From Fictibacillus sp. FJAT-27399 (lineage in GTDB: Bacteria; Bacillota; Bacilli; Bacillales; Fictibacillaceae), in contig NZ_LMVC01000002.1 in assembly GCF_001510655.1 (NCBI RefSeq), positions 1,594,388 to 1,658,387 on the forward strand: a stretch of 64,000 nt of DNA, read 5' to 3'. Positions 29,089 through 36,928 of the stretch are shown here, in pieces. Position 1 is the stretch's first letter; every line of letters begins with the position of its first letter. The notes beneath the pieces were generated by a model. That model searched no databases. It saw nothing but the letters and a program-made list of their open reading frames with translations, and was not told the DNA's origin. The translations under genes were made by a program, and so were the position numbers.

Positions 29089-29174
29089 AAAAACGCAAAA
29101 AGAGGCTGCATTTAAAGAACAGCAAAAAAACCTGTTCTTTGAAACACAGCCCCCTAAAGTTTCACTATTTGCTA
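29089..29174 (-). promoter_or_regulatory. HutP-dependent attenuator between hutP and hutH
   Basis: On the minus strand a long stem joins GGGGGCTGTGTTTCAAAGAA with TTCTTTAAATGCAGCCTC, closed by CAG/CTG around a T-rich loop and followed by T5 and later T7. Just upstream are UAG triplets: UAG, 4 nt, UAG (29172-29174 and 29165-29167), then 8 nt, UAG (29154-29156). HutP with histidine and Mg binds UAG triplets spaced by four and prevents terminator formation in B. subtilis. Confidence 0.8.
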
Positions 29175-29185
29175 TGGGCTTTTAT

Positions 29186-29629
29186 TTATATATGATTGAT
29201 GCCGAGTCCGATGGCTTCATGTTCCAGACCTTTGACCGGTGCGCCGATCGTCCCGTATAAAGCTACAGCAATCCATTCTCCTTCTTCCGGCTGCTCATAT
29301 GGCTGTCCCCTAACAATGGCAAACCGTAAACCTACCGTCCGAAGAACCGTTCCAAGCTGAACTTGCCCCCGGGTAACTCCGTGAAGCGCTTCCATAATGG
29401 CATGGTATAACGCATGAGTTTCACGATAGATTCCTCCATTGATAACCTGGTTCTTTTTTGCGGCTGTTTCGATTGCTGCCACTACTTTATTCGATTCCAT
29501 GGAACCTACTTTACCGGTGCAGTGAAGCCATCCGAGTTCCGTCACCTTCAATTGGTGAGATTCATCCAATACATAAAGCATGGCAAGCTTGCCGATTAAC
29601 TTTTGTTCTGCAAGAGACATCTTATCCAC
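29186..29629 (-). CDS. hutP: Hut operon antiterminator HutP
   Basis: Histidine-responsive RNA-binding protein. The 147-residue sequence has [18 protein letters not shown], the metal and histidine site [20 protein letters not shown], and the fixed C terminus [14 protein letters not shown]. It forms a hexamer that binds the attenuator just downstream of its own gene. The start may be GTG 29629 or ATG 29620; neither has a strong RBS, and alignment cannot decide. First gene of the operon. Confidence 0.95.
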   Translation of the reverse strand: MDKMSLAEQKLIGKLAMLYVLDESHQLKVTELGWLHCTGKVGSMESNKVVAAIETAAKKNQVINGGIYRETHALYHAIMEALHGVTRGQVQLGTVLRTVGLRFAIVRGQPYEQPEEGEWIAVALYGTIGAPVKGLEHEAIGLGINHI

Positions 29630-29681
29630 TACTTTCGCTTAAATCGCGGCTTTCACTAATAACTAATTGCTCACTACACTC

Positions 29682-29710
29682 AGTTTATGCCTTTCTGAAT
29701 TGTTCGTCAA
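29682..29710 (-). promoter_or_regulatory. SigA-type promoter of the hut operon
   Basis: TTGACG and TAAACT are separated by 17 nt on the minus strand and lie about 55-80 nt before the hutP start. Confidence 0.6.
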
Positions 29711-29808
29711 TTCCCTTTCAACAACTTATCACTTTATCAGGGCAGCATGTCACATGTATAAACTAGTAATCTATCGGGCATGCTGTGTTTATCAATCAAT
29801 GAAAGAGA

Positions 29809-30276
29809 GTGGTAGTGTTGATAAACCTTCAAAAAGAAATTGTACATGCCACCATGAAACGGCCTCCCGTTAAAAACGAGAACAGCCATGATTTTTTCAT
29901 CGGCTATGATGGACAGGATACTCCTTTCCTTCTGCTGCCAACAACACCAGGGCTGCTCCTTGAAGATGAATGCTATGGCATTTCATTTCAAAGGGATGTA
30001 TACAATCCCTACAAATACCATTTGGATACACACATCGTCCCGGTAGACTTGAATAATATCCGCATGTTCATCGACCACCTTGCTTTCTTTTTCGGACCTG
30101 ACCATAATATGCTGAACATTTACCTGGAAAGCAGCTGCTATCAGGCCTATGTAAGCTGGAGCACTAAGAAACAAGAGGAAGTAATTAAAGAGACATTGTT
30201 AAAGTATGATGCTGTTTCTTCATTAGATGAGAAAAAGAAATACAGTGAATTATTAGAGCAGCTTCTAAGAAATTGA
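29809..30276 (+). CDS. Hypothetical cytosolic protein
   Basis: 155 residues with no signal peptide or membrane helix. Visible pieces are HDFFIGYDGQDTPFLLLPTTPG, an aromatic middle (DVYNPYKYHLDTHIVPVDL) and a helical, charged C terminus. The start is unclear: GTG 29809, GTG 29815 or TTG 29818 follow a weak AAAGAGAG. It diverges from hutP and precedes the amino acid permease. I do not recognise the family. Confidence 0.6.
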   Translation: MVVLINLQKEIVHATMKRPPVKNENSHDFFIGYDGQDTPFLLLPTTPGLLLEDECYGISFQRDVYNPYKYHLDTHIVPVDLNNIRMFIDHLAFFFGPDHNMLNIYLESSCYQAYVSWSTKKQEEVIKETLLKYDAVSSLDEKKKYSELLEQLLRN

Positions 30277-30320
30277 CTTAAAAATCTTGATCCTGGAAAA
30301 GTTATCTAATTAGTTAGCCA

Positions 30321-30384
30321 TTGACAAGACCTTCATTCGACAATATACTACAAATAGTTTGAAAATAAAAATTTTCAATATATT
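30321..30384 (+). promoter_or_regulatory. Promoter and CodY-like box of the amino acid permease gene
   Basis: TTGACA (30321-30326), 17 nt, TATACT (30344-30349). About 10 nt after the -10 is an inverted repeat TTGAAAAT, 4 nt, ATTTTCAA (30359-30378). The segment AATTTTCAATATATT (30370-30384) matches the CodY consensus AATTTTCWGAAAATT in 12 of 15 positions. CodY control is an inference. Confidence 0.55.
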
Positions 30385-30421
30385 CAAATTATAAAGATTA
30401 ATCTATAAATGGAGGTCATCA

Positions 30422-31801
30422 ATGAGTATTTTCAGAAAAAAATCCATTTCAGAAATGTTAGCTCAAAGTAACAATAAAGGATTGAACCGCTCATTAGGAG
30501 CATTTGATTTAACATTATTGGGCATCGGGGCTATTATAGGAACCGGAATATTTGTTTTGACTGGAGTTGTAGCAGCTGAACATGCTGGTCCTGCTCTCAT
30601 CCTTTCTTTTATCATATCTGGTCTTGCTTGTGCTTTCGCCGCCTTCTGCTATGCAGAGTTTGCATCGACCGTTCCTATCGCCGGCAGTGTTTATACCTAT
30701 ACTTATGCCACGCTAGGTGAAGTTTTTGCCTTTTTGATCGGCTGGGATCTGATGCTGGAGTACTTGCTCGCCACATCTGCTGTTGCAACCGGCTGGTCCG
30801 CTTATTTCCAGTCATTGATCGCTGGATTCGGCCTTCACCTTCCAGTTGAGCTTGCAACAGCTCCAGGATCCGGCAAGGGGGGATGGATTAACCTCCCGGG
30901 GGTTATCATTATTTTGCTGATTACTACGCTATTAAGCAGAGGAATCAGGGAGAGCGCCCGTGTCAACAATATTATGGTATTCATAAAGCTTGCTGTTATT
31001 ATTCTGTTTATTGTTGCCGGTGTCGGCTATGTGAAACCGGATAACTGGACACCATTTATGCCGTTTGGTTTCGAAGGGATTGTAGCTGGTGCCGCAACGG
31101 TATTCTTTGCCTATATCGGATTCGACGCAATAGCAACAGCAGCCGAAGAAGTCAAACGGCCGCAGCGTGATCTGCCTCTCGGAATTATCTGGTCGCTTAC
31201 CATCTGTACCGCATTGTATATTGTAGTATCCCTTATTTTAACTGGTATGGTGCCCTACAATAAATTGAACGTAGCAGACCCTGTTTCATTCGCCCTGCAC
31301 TACGTAGGCCAGGATTCCATTGCAGGTCTTGTATCAGTCGGTGCGATTACGGGAATTACCACTGTTCTGCTCGTCATGCTTTTCGGACAGGTTCGAATTT
31401 CTTATGCGATGAGCCGCGACGGCCTGCTGCCTCCTGTACTTTCTAAAGTCCATCCGGTATTTAAAACGCCGTTCAAAAATACCTGGCTTACGGGATTTAT
31501 CGCAGCCGGAATTGCCGGTTTTATCGATCTTACAACGCTTGCACACCTAGTTAACATGGGAACATTGTCAGCATTTGCTCTTATCGCCGTAGCTGTGATC
31601 GTGTTAAGGAAAACACATCCAAACCTGGAAAGAGCATTCAAAGCTCCATTCGTTCCTGTATTGCCGATCTTAACCGTTTTATTCTGTCTTTACTTGATGA
31701 TCAGTCTTCCTTCGATCACATGGATTTCTTTTGTCATCTGGATTGCTATCGGCCTAATCGTTTATTTTTTCTACGCCCGCACGAGAAGCAAACTTAATTA
31801 A
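30422..31801 (+). CDS. APC-family amino acid permease (YfnA-like)
   Basis: 459 residues, twelve membrane helices, with the APC entry SLGAFDLTLLGIGAIIGTGIFVLTGVVAAEHAGPA and the helix-6/8 marks FFAYIGFDAIATAAEEVKRPQRDLP. It is closest in my memory to B. subtilis YfnA and the cationic amino acid transporter group. Position next to hut hints at histidine, but cationic or neutral amino acids are equally possible. ATG after GGAGG. Good SigA promoter and terminator of its own. Confidence 0.88.
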   Translation: MSIFRKKSISEMLAQSNNKGLNRSLGAFDLTLLGIGAIIGTGIFVLTGVVAAEHAGPALILSFIISGLACAFAAFCYAEFASTVPIAGSVYTYTYATLGEVFAFLIGWDLMLEYLLATSAVATGWSAYFQSLIAGFGLHLPVELATAPGSGKGGWINLPGVIIILLITTLLSRGIRESARVNNIMVFIKLAVIILFIVAGVGYVKPDNWTPFMPFGFEGIVAGAATVFFAYIGFDAIATAAEEVKRPQRDLPLGIIWSLTICTALYIVVSLILTGMVPYNKLNVADPVSFALHYVGQDSIAGLVSVGAITGITTVLLVMLFGQVRISYAMSRDGLLPPVLSKVHPVFKTPFKNTWLTGFIAAGIAGFIDLTTLAHLVNMGTLSAFALIAVAVIVLRKTHPNLERAFKAPFVPVLPILTVLFCLYLMISLPSITWISFVIWIAIGLIVYFFYARTRSKLN

Positions 31802-31810
31802 ATAAAACCA

Positions 31811-31848
31811 AAAAAAAGAGGTGCGGAGAATTTCCCGCGCCTCTTTTT
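31811..31848 (+). terminator. Terminator of the amino acid permease gene
   Basis: AAAAAGAGGTGCGG pairs with CCGCGCCTCTTTTT (one mismatch) and ends in T5; the A run before it allows use from the other side too. Confidence 0.85.
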
Positions 31849-31963
31849 ATCCTGTATATACATCGCCATCAGGATAGTGAATGATTGCTTTATTCAGTTT
31901 CAAGGGAGAAGTGCCCCAGCCGATTTTCCCCAAGAACATGATGCAGATGAATCTTCAGAGGAT

Positions 31964-32620
31964 TTACACTCCTTCATTTTCGAAACGGTTTAAATCTTTA
32001 TTTTGCCCGATCACTACGAGAACATCACCTGGCCTCAATACCACATTGGCAATCGGAGAAACAAGAATATCGTTGTCTTTTTTTATTGCGACAATATTAC
32101 ATCCGTATTTGGCACGGACATCAAGTTCCGTCAGGGTTTTGCCTGCAAGTTTGTCAGTGACTCCTACTTCAATGATGCTGTGTTCGTTGGATAGTTCAAT
32201 AAAATCAATAATTTTCTCAGACGTAATAAGCTGGGCTACCCTGAGGGCCATGTCACGTTCAGGATGTATGATTCGGTCCGCACCCACTTTTTCAAGGACT
32301 TTATGATGATAGTCATTTTGAGCTTTAACCCAGACTTTGTTCACTCCTGCTTCTTTTAAAAGAAGCGTAGTTAAGATACTGGATTGGATATCTTCCCCAA
32401 TCGATACGATCACATGATTGAAATTTCGAATACCGAGGGCGCTTAACGCTTTCTCGTCTGTAGAGTTTGCCTGTACAGCCTGAGTAGCAATACTGGCGTA
32501 TTCATTTACCCGCTCGATATCCCGGTCAACAGCCATGACTTCATATCCCATTTTTGCAAATTCTCTGCATATGCTTCCACCGAAACGGCCTAGCCCTATA
32601 ACGGCAAACTGCTTGTCCAT
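31964..32620 (-). CDS. ktrC: Potassium uptake regulator, KtrA/KtrC RCK protein
   Basis: Cytoplasmic gating ring subunit of a Ktr potassium channel. The 218 residues comprise an RCK_N domain with Rossmann motif GLGRFGGS and acidic strand end AVDRD, and an RCK_C domain (from about residue 135) that in relatives binds c-di-AMP. The linker HPERDMALRVAQLI is typical. No ktrB/ktrD partner is in the window, as for ktrC of B. subtilis. A c-di-AMP riboswitch precedes it. KtrA versus KtrC cannot be decided firmly. Confidence 0.9.
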   Translation of the reverse strand: MDKQFAVIGLGRFGGSICREFAKMGYEVMAVDRDIERVNEYASIATQAVQANSTDEKALSALGIRNFNHVIVSIGEDIQSSILTTLLLKEAGVNKVWVKAQNDYHHKVLEKVGADRIIHPERDMALRVAQLITSEKIIDFIELSNEHSIIEVGVTDKLAGKTLTELDVRAKYGCNIVAIKKDNDILVSPIANVVLRPGDVLVVIGQNKDLNRFENEGV

Positions 32621-32662
32621 TCCTCTCTCTCCCTAGAAAACAAATATTAGATAAGAACAAAT

Positions 32663-32688
32663 AAAAAAAGACCATTATAAAAATGGTC
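32663..32688 (-). terminator. Terminator of the c-di-AMP riboswitch expression platform
   Basis: GACCATTTTTATAATGGTC folds into a 7-bp stem followed by T7 on the minus strand, between the riboswitch and ktrC. Confidence 0.85.
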
Positions 32689-32724
32689 AGCTACTTTCCA
32701 AACTGTCCCTTTCTTCCTGTATAA

Positions 32725-32850
32725 CGCTTACGAGGTTAGCTGCCGGATTAGGAATTGGAAGTATCCCTTCTTATTTCTAAGATTCACCCCAAAAAAGTGG
32801 TTCCCCCGCTCTTAACAAGATCTTTAAAATTAAGCGATTTAAAGGCTATG
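32725..32850 (-). ncRNA. c-di-AMP riboswitch (ydaO/yuaA class)
   Basis: The minus strand carries the conserved blocks in order: CGCTTAATTTTAAAGA, GTTAAGAGCGGGGGAACC, TTGGGGTGAATC, GGGATACTTCCA, AATCCGGCAGCTAACCTCG and a closing CGTAAGCG, which pairs with the start. These match the ydaO/yuaA family. Ligand binding should favour the downstream terminator and turn ktrC off when c-di-AMP is high. Confidence 0.92.
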
Positions 32851-32867
32851 CGATTTTGAATAAATAT

Positions 32868-32896
32868 AATGTAATCCTGCAAATGTTAATTGTCAA
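32868..32896 (-). promoter_or_regulatory. SigA promoter of the riboswitch-ktrC transcript
   Basis: TTGACA (32891-32896), 17 nt, TACATT (32868-32873) on the minus strand, ending about 20-30 nt before the riboswitch. Confidence 0.75.
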
Positions 32897-32922
32897 TGCT
32901 TTCTTAAGGACTTCATTTTAGG

Positions 32923-33705
32923 TTAAAAAACACCTGCTGCCTGCATTCCAACAATTGAAATGCCAAGGAGCCATACATATATAGCAAAGCCCTTTAAAGA
33001 ACCTTTTTTCACTAGAGAGATCATCCATTTAACCGCTATGTAGCCGAATAATGCTGACATGGCTGTCCCAAGGAAAAGGGAGAAGAACGATAATTGTTCC
33101 GCCTGGCCGCCCAGCACATCTTTCACTTGAAGCAGACATCCTCCCGCGATAGCCGGTATAGATAACAAAAAGGAAAAGTAAGCTGCTGTTCCCCTGTCAA
33201 TCTTACGGAAAAGTGCTGCAGCAATCGTTAACCCTGAACGGGATACTGCAGGCAGGATTGCTGCTCCCTGAAAACTTCCAATTAAAACCGCATCCATGAT
33301 CGTAATGTCTTCCAGCTTCTTATGTCCTCTTGATTTCATGGTATCCGCAAACCAAAGCACACACCCTGTGGCAAGAAACTCCCATCCTACAGTAACACCG
33401 GTCTTCGAGATTTCCTCAAAATAGTCCTTAAATGACAAGCCTATAATAACGGTGGGTATAGTACCTGCCACAAGCAGCATGGACAGTCTGCTGAAGGGTT
33501 TCTTAATCAGTTCTTTGATCTCATTCCAATAGATTGTCACCACTGCAATCAGTGTACCAATATGAAGCATACTGTCGAGAAACAGCCCTGCTTCATCCAG
33601 TCGAAAGAAATGCCTTCCTAAAAGAAGATGCCCTGTGGAACTTACAGGCAGAAATTCAGTCAGCCCCTGAAGAATCCCTAATATGACCGCCTCAAGCCAA
33701 TCCAT
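32923..33705 (-). CDS. uppP: Undecaprenyl-diphosphate phosphatase
   Basis: BacA-type membrane enzyme that recycles C55-PP to C55-P for wall synthesis. The 260-residue protein has eight hydrophobic helices and both active-site motifs: LQGLTEFLPVSSTGHLLLG near the N terminus and ILPAVSRSGLTIAAALF in the middle. I take ATG 33705 behind AGAGGTGA rather than the in-frame ATG at 33723. Monocistronic; its 3' end abuts the ktrC promoter. It also matters for bacitracin tolerance. Confidence 0.93.
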   Translation of the reverse strand: MDWLEAVILGILQGLTEFLPVSSTGHLLLGRHFFRLDEAGLFLDSMLHIGTLIAVVTIYWNEIKELIKKPFSRLSMLLVAGTIPTVIIGLSFKDYFEEISKTGVTVGWEFLATGCVLWFADTMKSRGHKKLEDITIMDAVLIGSFQGAAILPAVSRSGLTIAAALFRKIDRGTAAYFSFLLSIPAIAGGCLLQVKDVLGGQAEQLSFFSLFLGTAMSALFGYIAVKWMISLVKKGSLKGFAIYVWLLGISIVGMQAAGVF

Positions 33706-33774
33706 GTGTTCACCTCTTATCACTCATCATGATAAAACGTATTCACCGGAAAGGAAAGTTAGTACAAGGGTTTA

Positions 33775-35277
33775 CTACAGAATACCGGAAAACAGCCGAG
33801 CAATCGATTCCTTCGTTCGCTCCCATAATCCTCTTTTATAAAAACCGACAGGCCTAACCTTTTCACTATATTTTATATCTTCCTCATAATGTTCTGCGAG
33901 GTCTTTTATCGATGAAGTTCCTGTTAAAAATACATTCACTTCAAAATTCAGATGAAAACTTCTCATGTCCATGTTCGCTGTACCGATGGATGCCATGTCC
34001 CCATCTACGATGATAACTTTCTGGTGTAAAAACCCCTTCTTATAAGAATAGATTTCAATGCCGCTGCGCAGCAATTCAGGAAAATACGACCTTGTTGCAT
34101 ACTGCGTCAGAAAACCATCGTTGATTTCAGGCACCATCAGCCTTACCTGAACCCCTTTTCTTGAAGCAATTCTTAATGCAGTTCTGATGGCTTCGTTCGG
34201 AACAAAATAAGGCGTGGCGATCCAGATGGATTTTGTTGCACAGGATATAAGGGAATAATACAAATCACTCATGATGCCTTCCTGAGTATCCGGTCCGCTC
34301 GGAACCACTTGAACCACCCCATCCCCTGCAACAGGAACAGGCTTGATATACTCTTCCTTCTCAAGCAGGTATTCTTCACTGACGTAATCCCAATCCAGCA
34401 AGAACACAGCGTGAAGCGTCTGAACGGCTTCTCCCTCCATGACCATATGGGTATCACGCCAAAAACCGAATTTTTGGTCCTCTCCCAAATATTCAATTCC
34501 TACGTTCAGGCCTCCGACAAATCCCACTGCTCCGTCAATGACGATAATCTTACGGTGATTTCTAAAATTAAACTTTTGATTAAAGAATCCATATTTAATA
34601 GGCAGGAACGAATAAACCTTAATGCCAGCTTTTTTCATTCGGGTAACTTCTTGTGATGAGAGGGTGAGGCTTCCAACCGCATCATATAAGAAGCGAACTT
34701 CAACCCCTTCTTCGGATTTTTGAATTAAAATATCGATAATTTCTTTCCCAAGACGGTCCGATCTGAAAATGTAATATTCAATATGTATGTACCTTTTGGC
34801 TTCAAGCAGCCTGCGCTTGATTTCAGGAAATGTTTCTTCCCCGTTCTTAAGGATTTTTGTCTGGGTGGCACTGTTTTGAAAGGTCATCGTTACGTTGTGC
34901 GCAAATCTGGAAAAACAAGCTTGATGCTCATTAAATAAAGACCAATCCGGTTTCTGTTCTCTTTTGGCAAGCAGCAGCAATTCTTCTCTGTCATGCTTCC
35001 GTTTACTCTTGAAAAGGTGGCCCTTTAAGTAAAGCTGTCCGGAATACAGGTATAAAATATAACCGAAAAGAGGAATGAACACTAAAGCATAGATCCAGAC
35101 CAGCGTATGCTGTGCTGTCCGGTTTTCGAGCAGAAGGGAATAAATAGTAATAAAAAGGATCGCAAAATAAGCAGCGGCGCTCCCCCACTTCCAATACAAT
35201 CCCATATTTGAAAAAAAGATGATGTACAAAGCTGCAATCATTGCAAGGACAAATAGAAATTCAAGAATTCGTTTCAT
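33775..35277 (-). CDS. cls: Cardiolipin synthase
   Basis: 500-residue phospholipase-D-type enzyme joining two phosphatidylglycerols. Two N-terminal membrane helices (about residues 5-55) are followed by two HKD motifs: NHRKIIVIDGAVGFVGG and HQKVIIVDGDMASIGT. Length is usual for Bacillus Cls (482-509). No convincing terminator is seen directly after it. Membrane-lipid role fits its neighbour uppP only loosely. Confidence 0.93.
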   Translation of the reverse strand: MKRILEFLFVLAMIAALYIIFFSNMGLYWKWGSAAAYFAILFITIYSLLLENRTAQHTLVWIYALVFIPLFGYILYLYSGQLYLKGHLFKSKRKHDREELLLLAKREQKPDWSLFNEHQACFSRFAHNVTMTFQNSATQTKILKNGEETFPEIKRRLLEAKRYIHIEYYIFRSDRLGKEIIDILIQKSEEGVEVRFLYDAVGSLTLSSQEVTRMKKAGIKVYSFLPIKYGFFNQKFNFRNHRKIIVIDGAVGFVGGLNVGIEYLGEDQKFGFWRDTHMVMEGEAVQTLHAVFLLDWDYVSEEYLLEKEEYIKPVPVAGDGVVQVVPSGPDTQEGIMSDLYYSLISCATKSIWIATPYFVPNEAIRTALRIASRKGVQVRLMVPEINDGFLTQYATRSYFPELLRSGIEIYSYKKGFLHQKVIIVDGDMASIGTANMDMRSFHLNFEVNVFLTGTSSIKDLAEHYEEDIKYSEKVRPVGFYKRGLWERTKESIARLFSGIL

Positions 35278-35364
35278 GGCTCATTCTCCAACTGATTAGT
35301 TTTCAACTAAAATTCCCGTAAAATTAGTCCATTAAACTAAGAAGAAGGAGAAAGCTTCTCCCTC

Positions 35365-35547
35365 TTACCATTCATCTTCATTATGTTCAAACAAATCGAT
35401 GACCCCAAGTACGATATGTGCAAGTCCAAACCCAAGCAGGATGTTAGAAAGTGAAGAATACTTGCGTGTGTTACCTCTAAAAGAAAAAGAAGCCAAGCTT
35501 ACAACAGTTCCTAATACAGTGGGAATCAACCCTTCTCTTCTCAGCAT
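35365..35547 (-). CDS. Small membrane protein of unknown function
   Basis: 60 residues, ATG 7 nt after AAGGAGGG. Two hydrophobic segments (about residues 8-22 and 34-51, LLGFGLAHIVLGVIDLF) separated by a basic loop, with an acidic C terminus. No family recognised. A perfect palindrome ATGAAATATTTCAT lies upstream at 35602-35615 and could be a regulator site. Confidence 0.7.
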   Translation of the reverse strand: MLRREGLIPTVLGTVVSLASFSFRGNTRKYSSLSNILLGFGLAHIVLGVIDLFEHNEDEW

Positions 35548-35655
35548 AAAGATCCCTCCTTCATCTTGAATATCTATAGTATTTTCAACTTCAGCCGGAG
35601 TATGAAATATTTCATTTCAAAGCCCTTTATGCAAATCAGAATGAGCAAAAGAAAA

Positions 35656-35680
35656 AACAACGGAAAAAGATCCGTTGTTT
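35656..35680 (-). terminator. Terminator of the MarR gene
   Basis: AACAACGGA and TCCGTTGTT form a stem with T6 on the minus strand; the plus strand also has T7. Confidence 0.85.
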
Positions 35681-35682
35681 TT

Positions 35683-36138
35683 TTATGGTGCGAACGTCAG
35701 TTCTTCGCTTTGTGAGGTATTCTTCCCAAATTTCCCGTAAATCGTAATCAGCATTTCACGCTCTTCCTGAGAGAGTTTGCTCAATAAATTTTCCATACTT
35801 ACCAGACGCCGCTCTTCAGCTTCATGCAAGATTGCAATTCCTGTTTCGGAAAGCTCCAAATAAACAATTCTTCGGTCAGCTTCACTGCGGTAACGCTGCA
35901 CGTAATTCTTTTTATAGAGGCGATCCACCGCTACGGTTACTGCACTCGGCTTCACTTCAAGCATTTCAGCCAATTCAGTAACTGTCCAACGGTCTCTTAC
36001 AGATAGCATTCTCATTAAAATGTATTGGGTTCTGGTTAGATCTCCTTCACCTGTCGTTTCCGGATGCAAACTTTTAGACAGTATATAATGAGCTACTTCC
36101 AGCTTTTCAACATATGCCTTTAGTCCTTCTATTTTCAT
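35683..36138 (-). CDS. MarR family transcriptional regulator
   Basis: 151 residues, winged helix with MLSVRDRWTVTELAEMLEVKPSAVTVAVDRLYKKNYVQR as DNA-binding part and RSEADRRIVYLELSETG as the wing. No cysteine suggests it is not an OhrR-type thiol sensor. A good promoter (TTTCCA, 17 nt, TATAAT) precedes it. It diverges from the regulator/MFS/SDR operon and might act on it, but that operon carries its own regulator and operator. Confidence 0.87.
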   Translation of the reverse strand: MKIEGLKAYVEKLEVAHYILSKSLHPETTGEGDLTRTQYILMRMLSVRDRWTVTELAEMLEVKPSAVTVAVDRLYKKNYVQRYRSEADRRIVYLELSETGIAILHEAEERRLVSMENLLSKLSQEEREMLITIYGKFGKNTSQSEELTFAP

Positions 36139-36254
36139 TTAATAGAATCCTCCAACTTTATGAACTAATAACATTATACTAAAAAATCTAAACATTGGAA
36201 ATTTATTTTTTGGAAAATTAGAATTTCTAGGTCGAATGGCTTATTTGGATAAAA

Positions 36255-36315
36255 TTGACATACTTTACGGGATGAGGTAATATAAATTTATAACGTTCAA
36301 TATAATTTGAACGTT
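36255..36315 (+). promoter_or_regulatory. Promoter and perfect palindromic operator of the regulator/MFS operon
   Basis: TTGACA (36255-36260), 17 nt, TAATAT (36278-36283). Just downstream, AACGTTCAA (36292-36300) and TTGAACGTT (36307-36315) form perfect 9-bp arms around the spacer TATAAT. The palindrome ends 15 nt before the start codon, near the expected transcription start, suiting autorepression. Confidence 0.7.
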
Positions 36316-36330
36316 CAAAAGGAGGAGAAC

Positions 36331-36915
36331 ATGCAAGAAATTTATTATTTGGAAGATGCCGAACAGCTAAAAGTCATTAGCGATCCCCTTCGCTTAAAAG
36401 TCTTATGGGAAATTATTGATGAAGCCAAAACAGGAAAAATGATTGCAGATATTCTCGAAGCCCCCGCCCCAAAAATTCATTATCATTTAAAAGAATTAGA
36501 CCGCGTGGGATTGATTACAGTAGAAAAAACTGAGGAAAAAAACGGCATCATCCAAAAATTTTATCGTCCGATCGCCAGAAATTTTTCTGTTGAAAACATT
36601 CTTAAACAACACAAGGATCATGTAAAAAATGAATTATCCGATACGCTCAGGGAAAACGTTCTAATTTCCCTTGATAAAACAAAAAGCTATTTGCGCAGGG
36701 TAGACAGCAGCTTGTTCGAAGAGTGGAAACAGATTAAATTCGGCTATGACCAATTGTATTTGAATGAGGCTCAAATCCAGGAATTTGAGAAAAAAGCGAA
36801 AGAACTGCAGGAGTTAATTAATTCCTTTAAAAAAACCCGGCAGCAGGGCGGAGAGCTCTATCACATGCTGCTGCTGGCATTCCCGTTCCGTGAACCCGAA
36901 TATCCTGACGAATAG
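36331..36915 (+). CDS. ArsR-like winged-helix transcriptional regulator
   Basis: 194 residues. The N-terminal half is an ArsR/HTH_20-type winged helix: ISDPLRLKVLWEIIDEAKTGKMIADILEAPAPKIHYHLKELDRVGL. The C-terminal half is a long helical effector or dimer domain. ATG 36331 is chosen since AAAGGAGG lies right upstream; the TTG at 36307 falls inside the operator. 13 nt separate it from the MFS gene it presumably controls. Confidence 0.85.
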   Translation: MQEIYYLEDAEQLKVISDPLRLKVLWEIIDEAKTGKMIADILEAPAPKIHYHLKELDRVGLITVEKTEEKNGIIQKFYRPIARNFSVENILKQHKDHVKNELSDTLRENVLISLDKTKSYLRRVDSSLFEEWKQIKFGYDQLYLNEAQIQEFEKKAKELQELINSFKKTRQQGGELYHMLLLAFPFREPEYPDE

Positions 36916-36928
36916 GAGAGTAGTTAAC

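Noticed and set aside
29630-29700. CcpA cre site in the hut promoter region
   Set aside because: The best candidate (around TGAAAGCCGCGATTTA) lacks the central CG at the right place and the 3' half.
31847-31939. 30-codon minus-strand ORF ending in a MORN-like HYPDGDVYTG
   Set aside because: No ribosome binding site, too short for a MORN domain, and it ends at the neighbouring terminator; likely chance.
31881-32306. 141-codon plus-strand ORF
   Set aside because: It lies antisense to ktrC, has no RBS and no recognisable domain.
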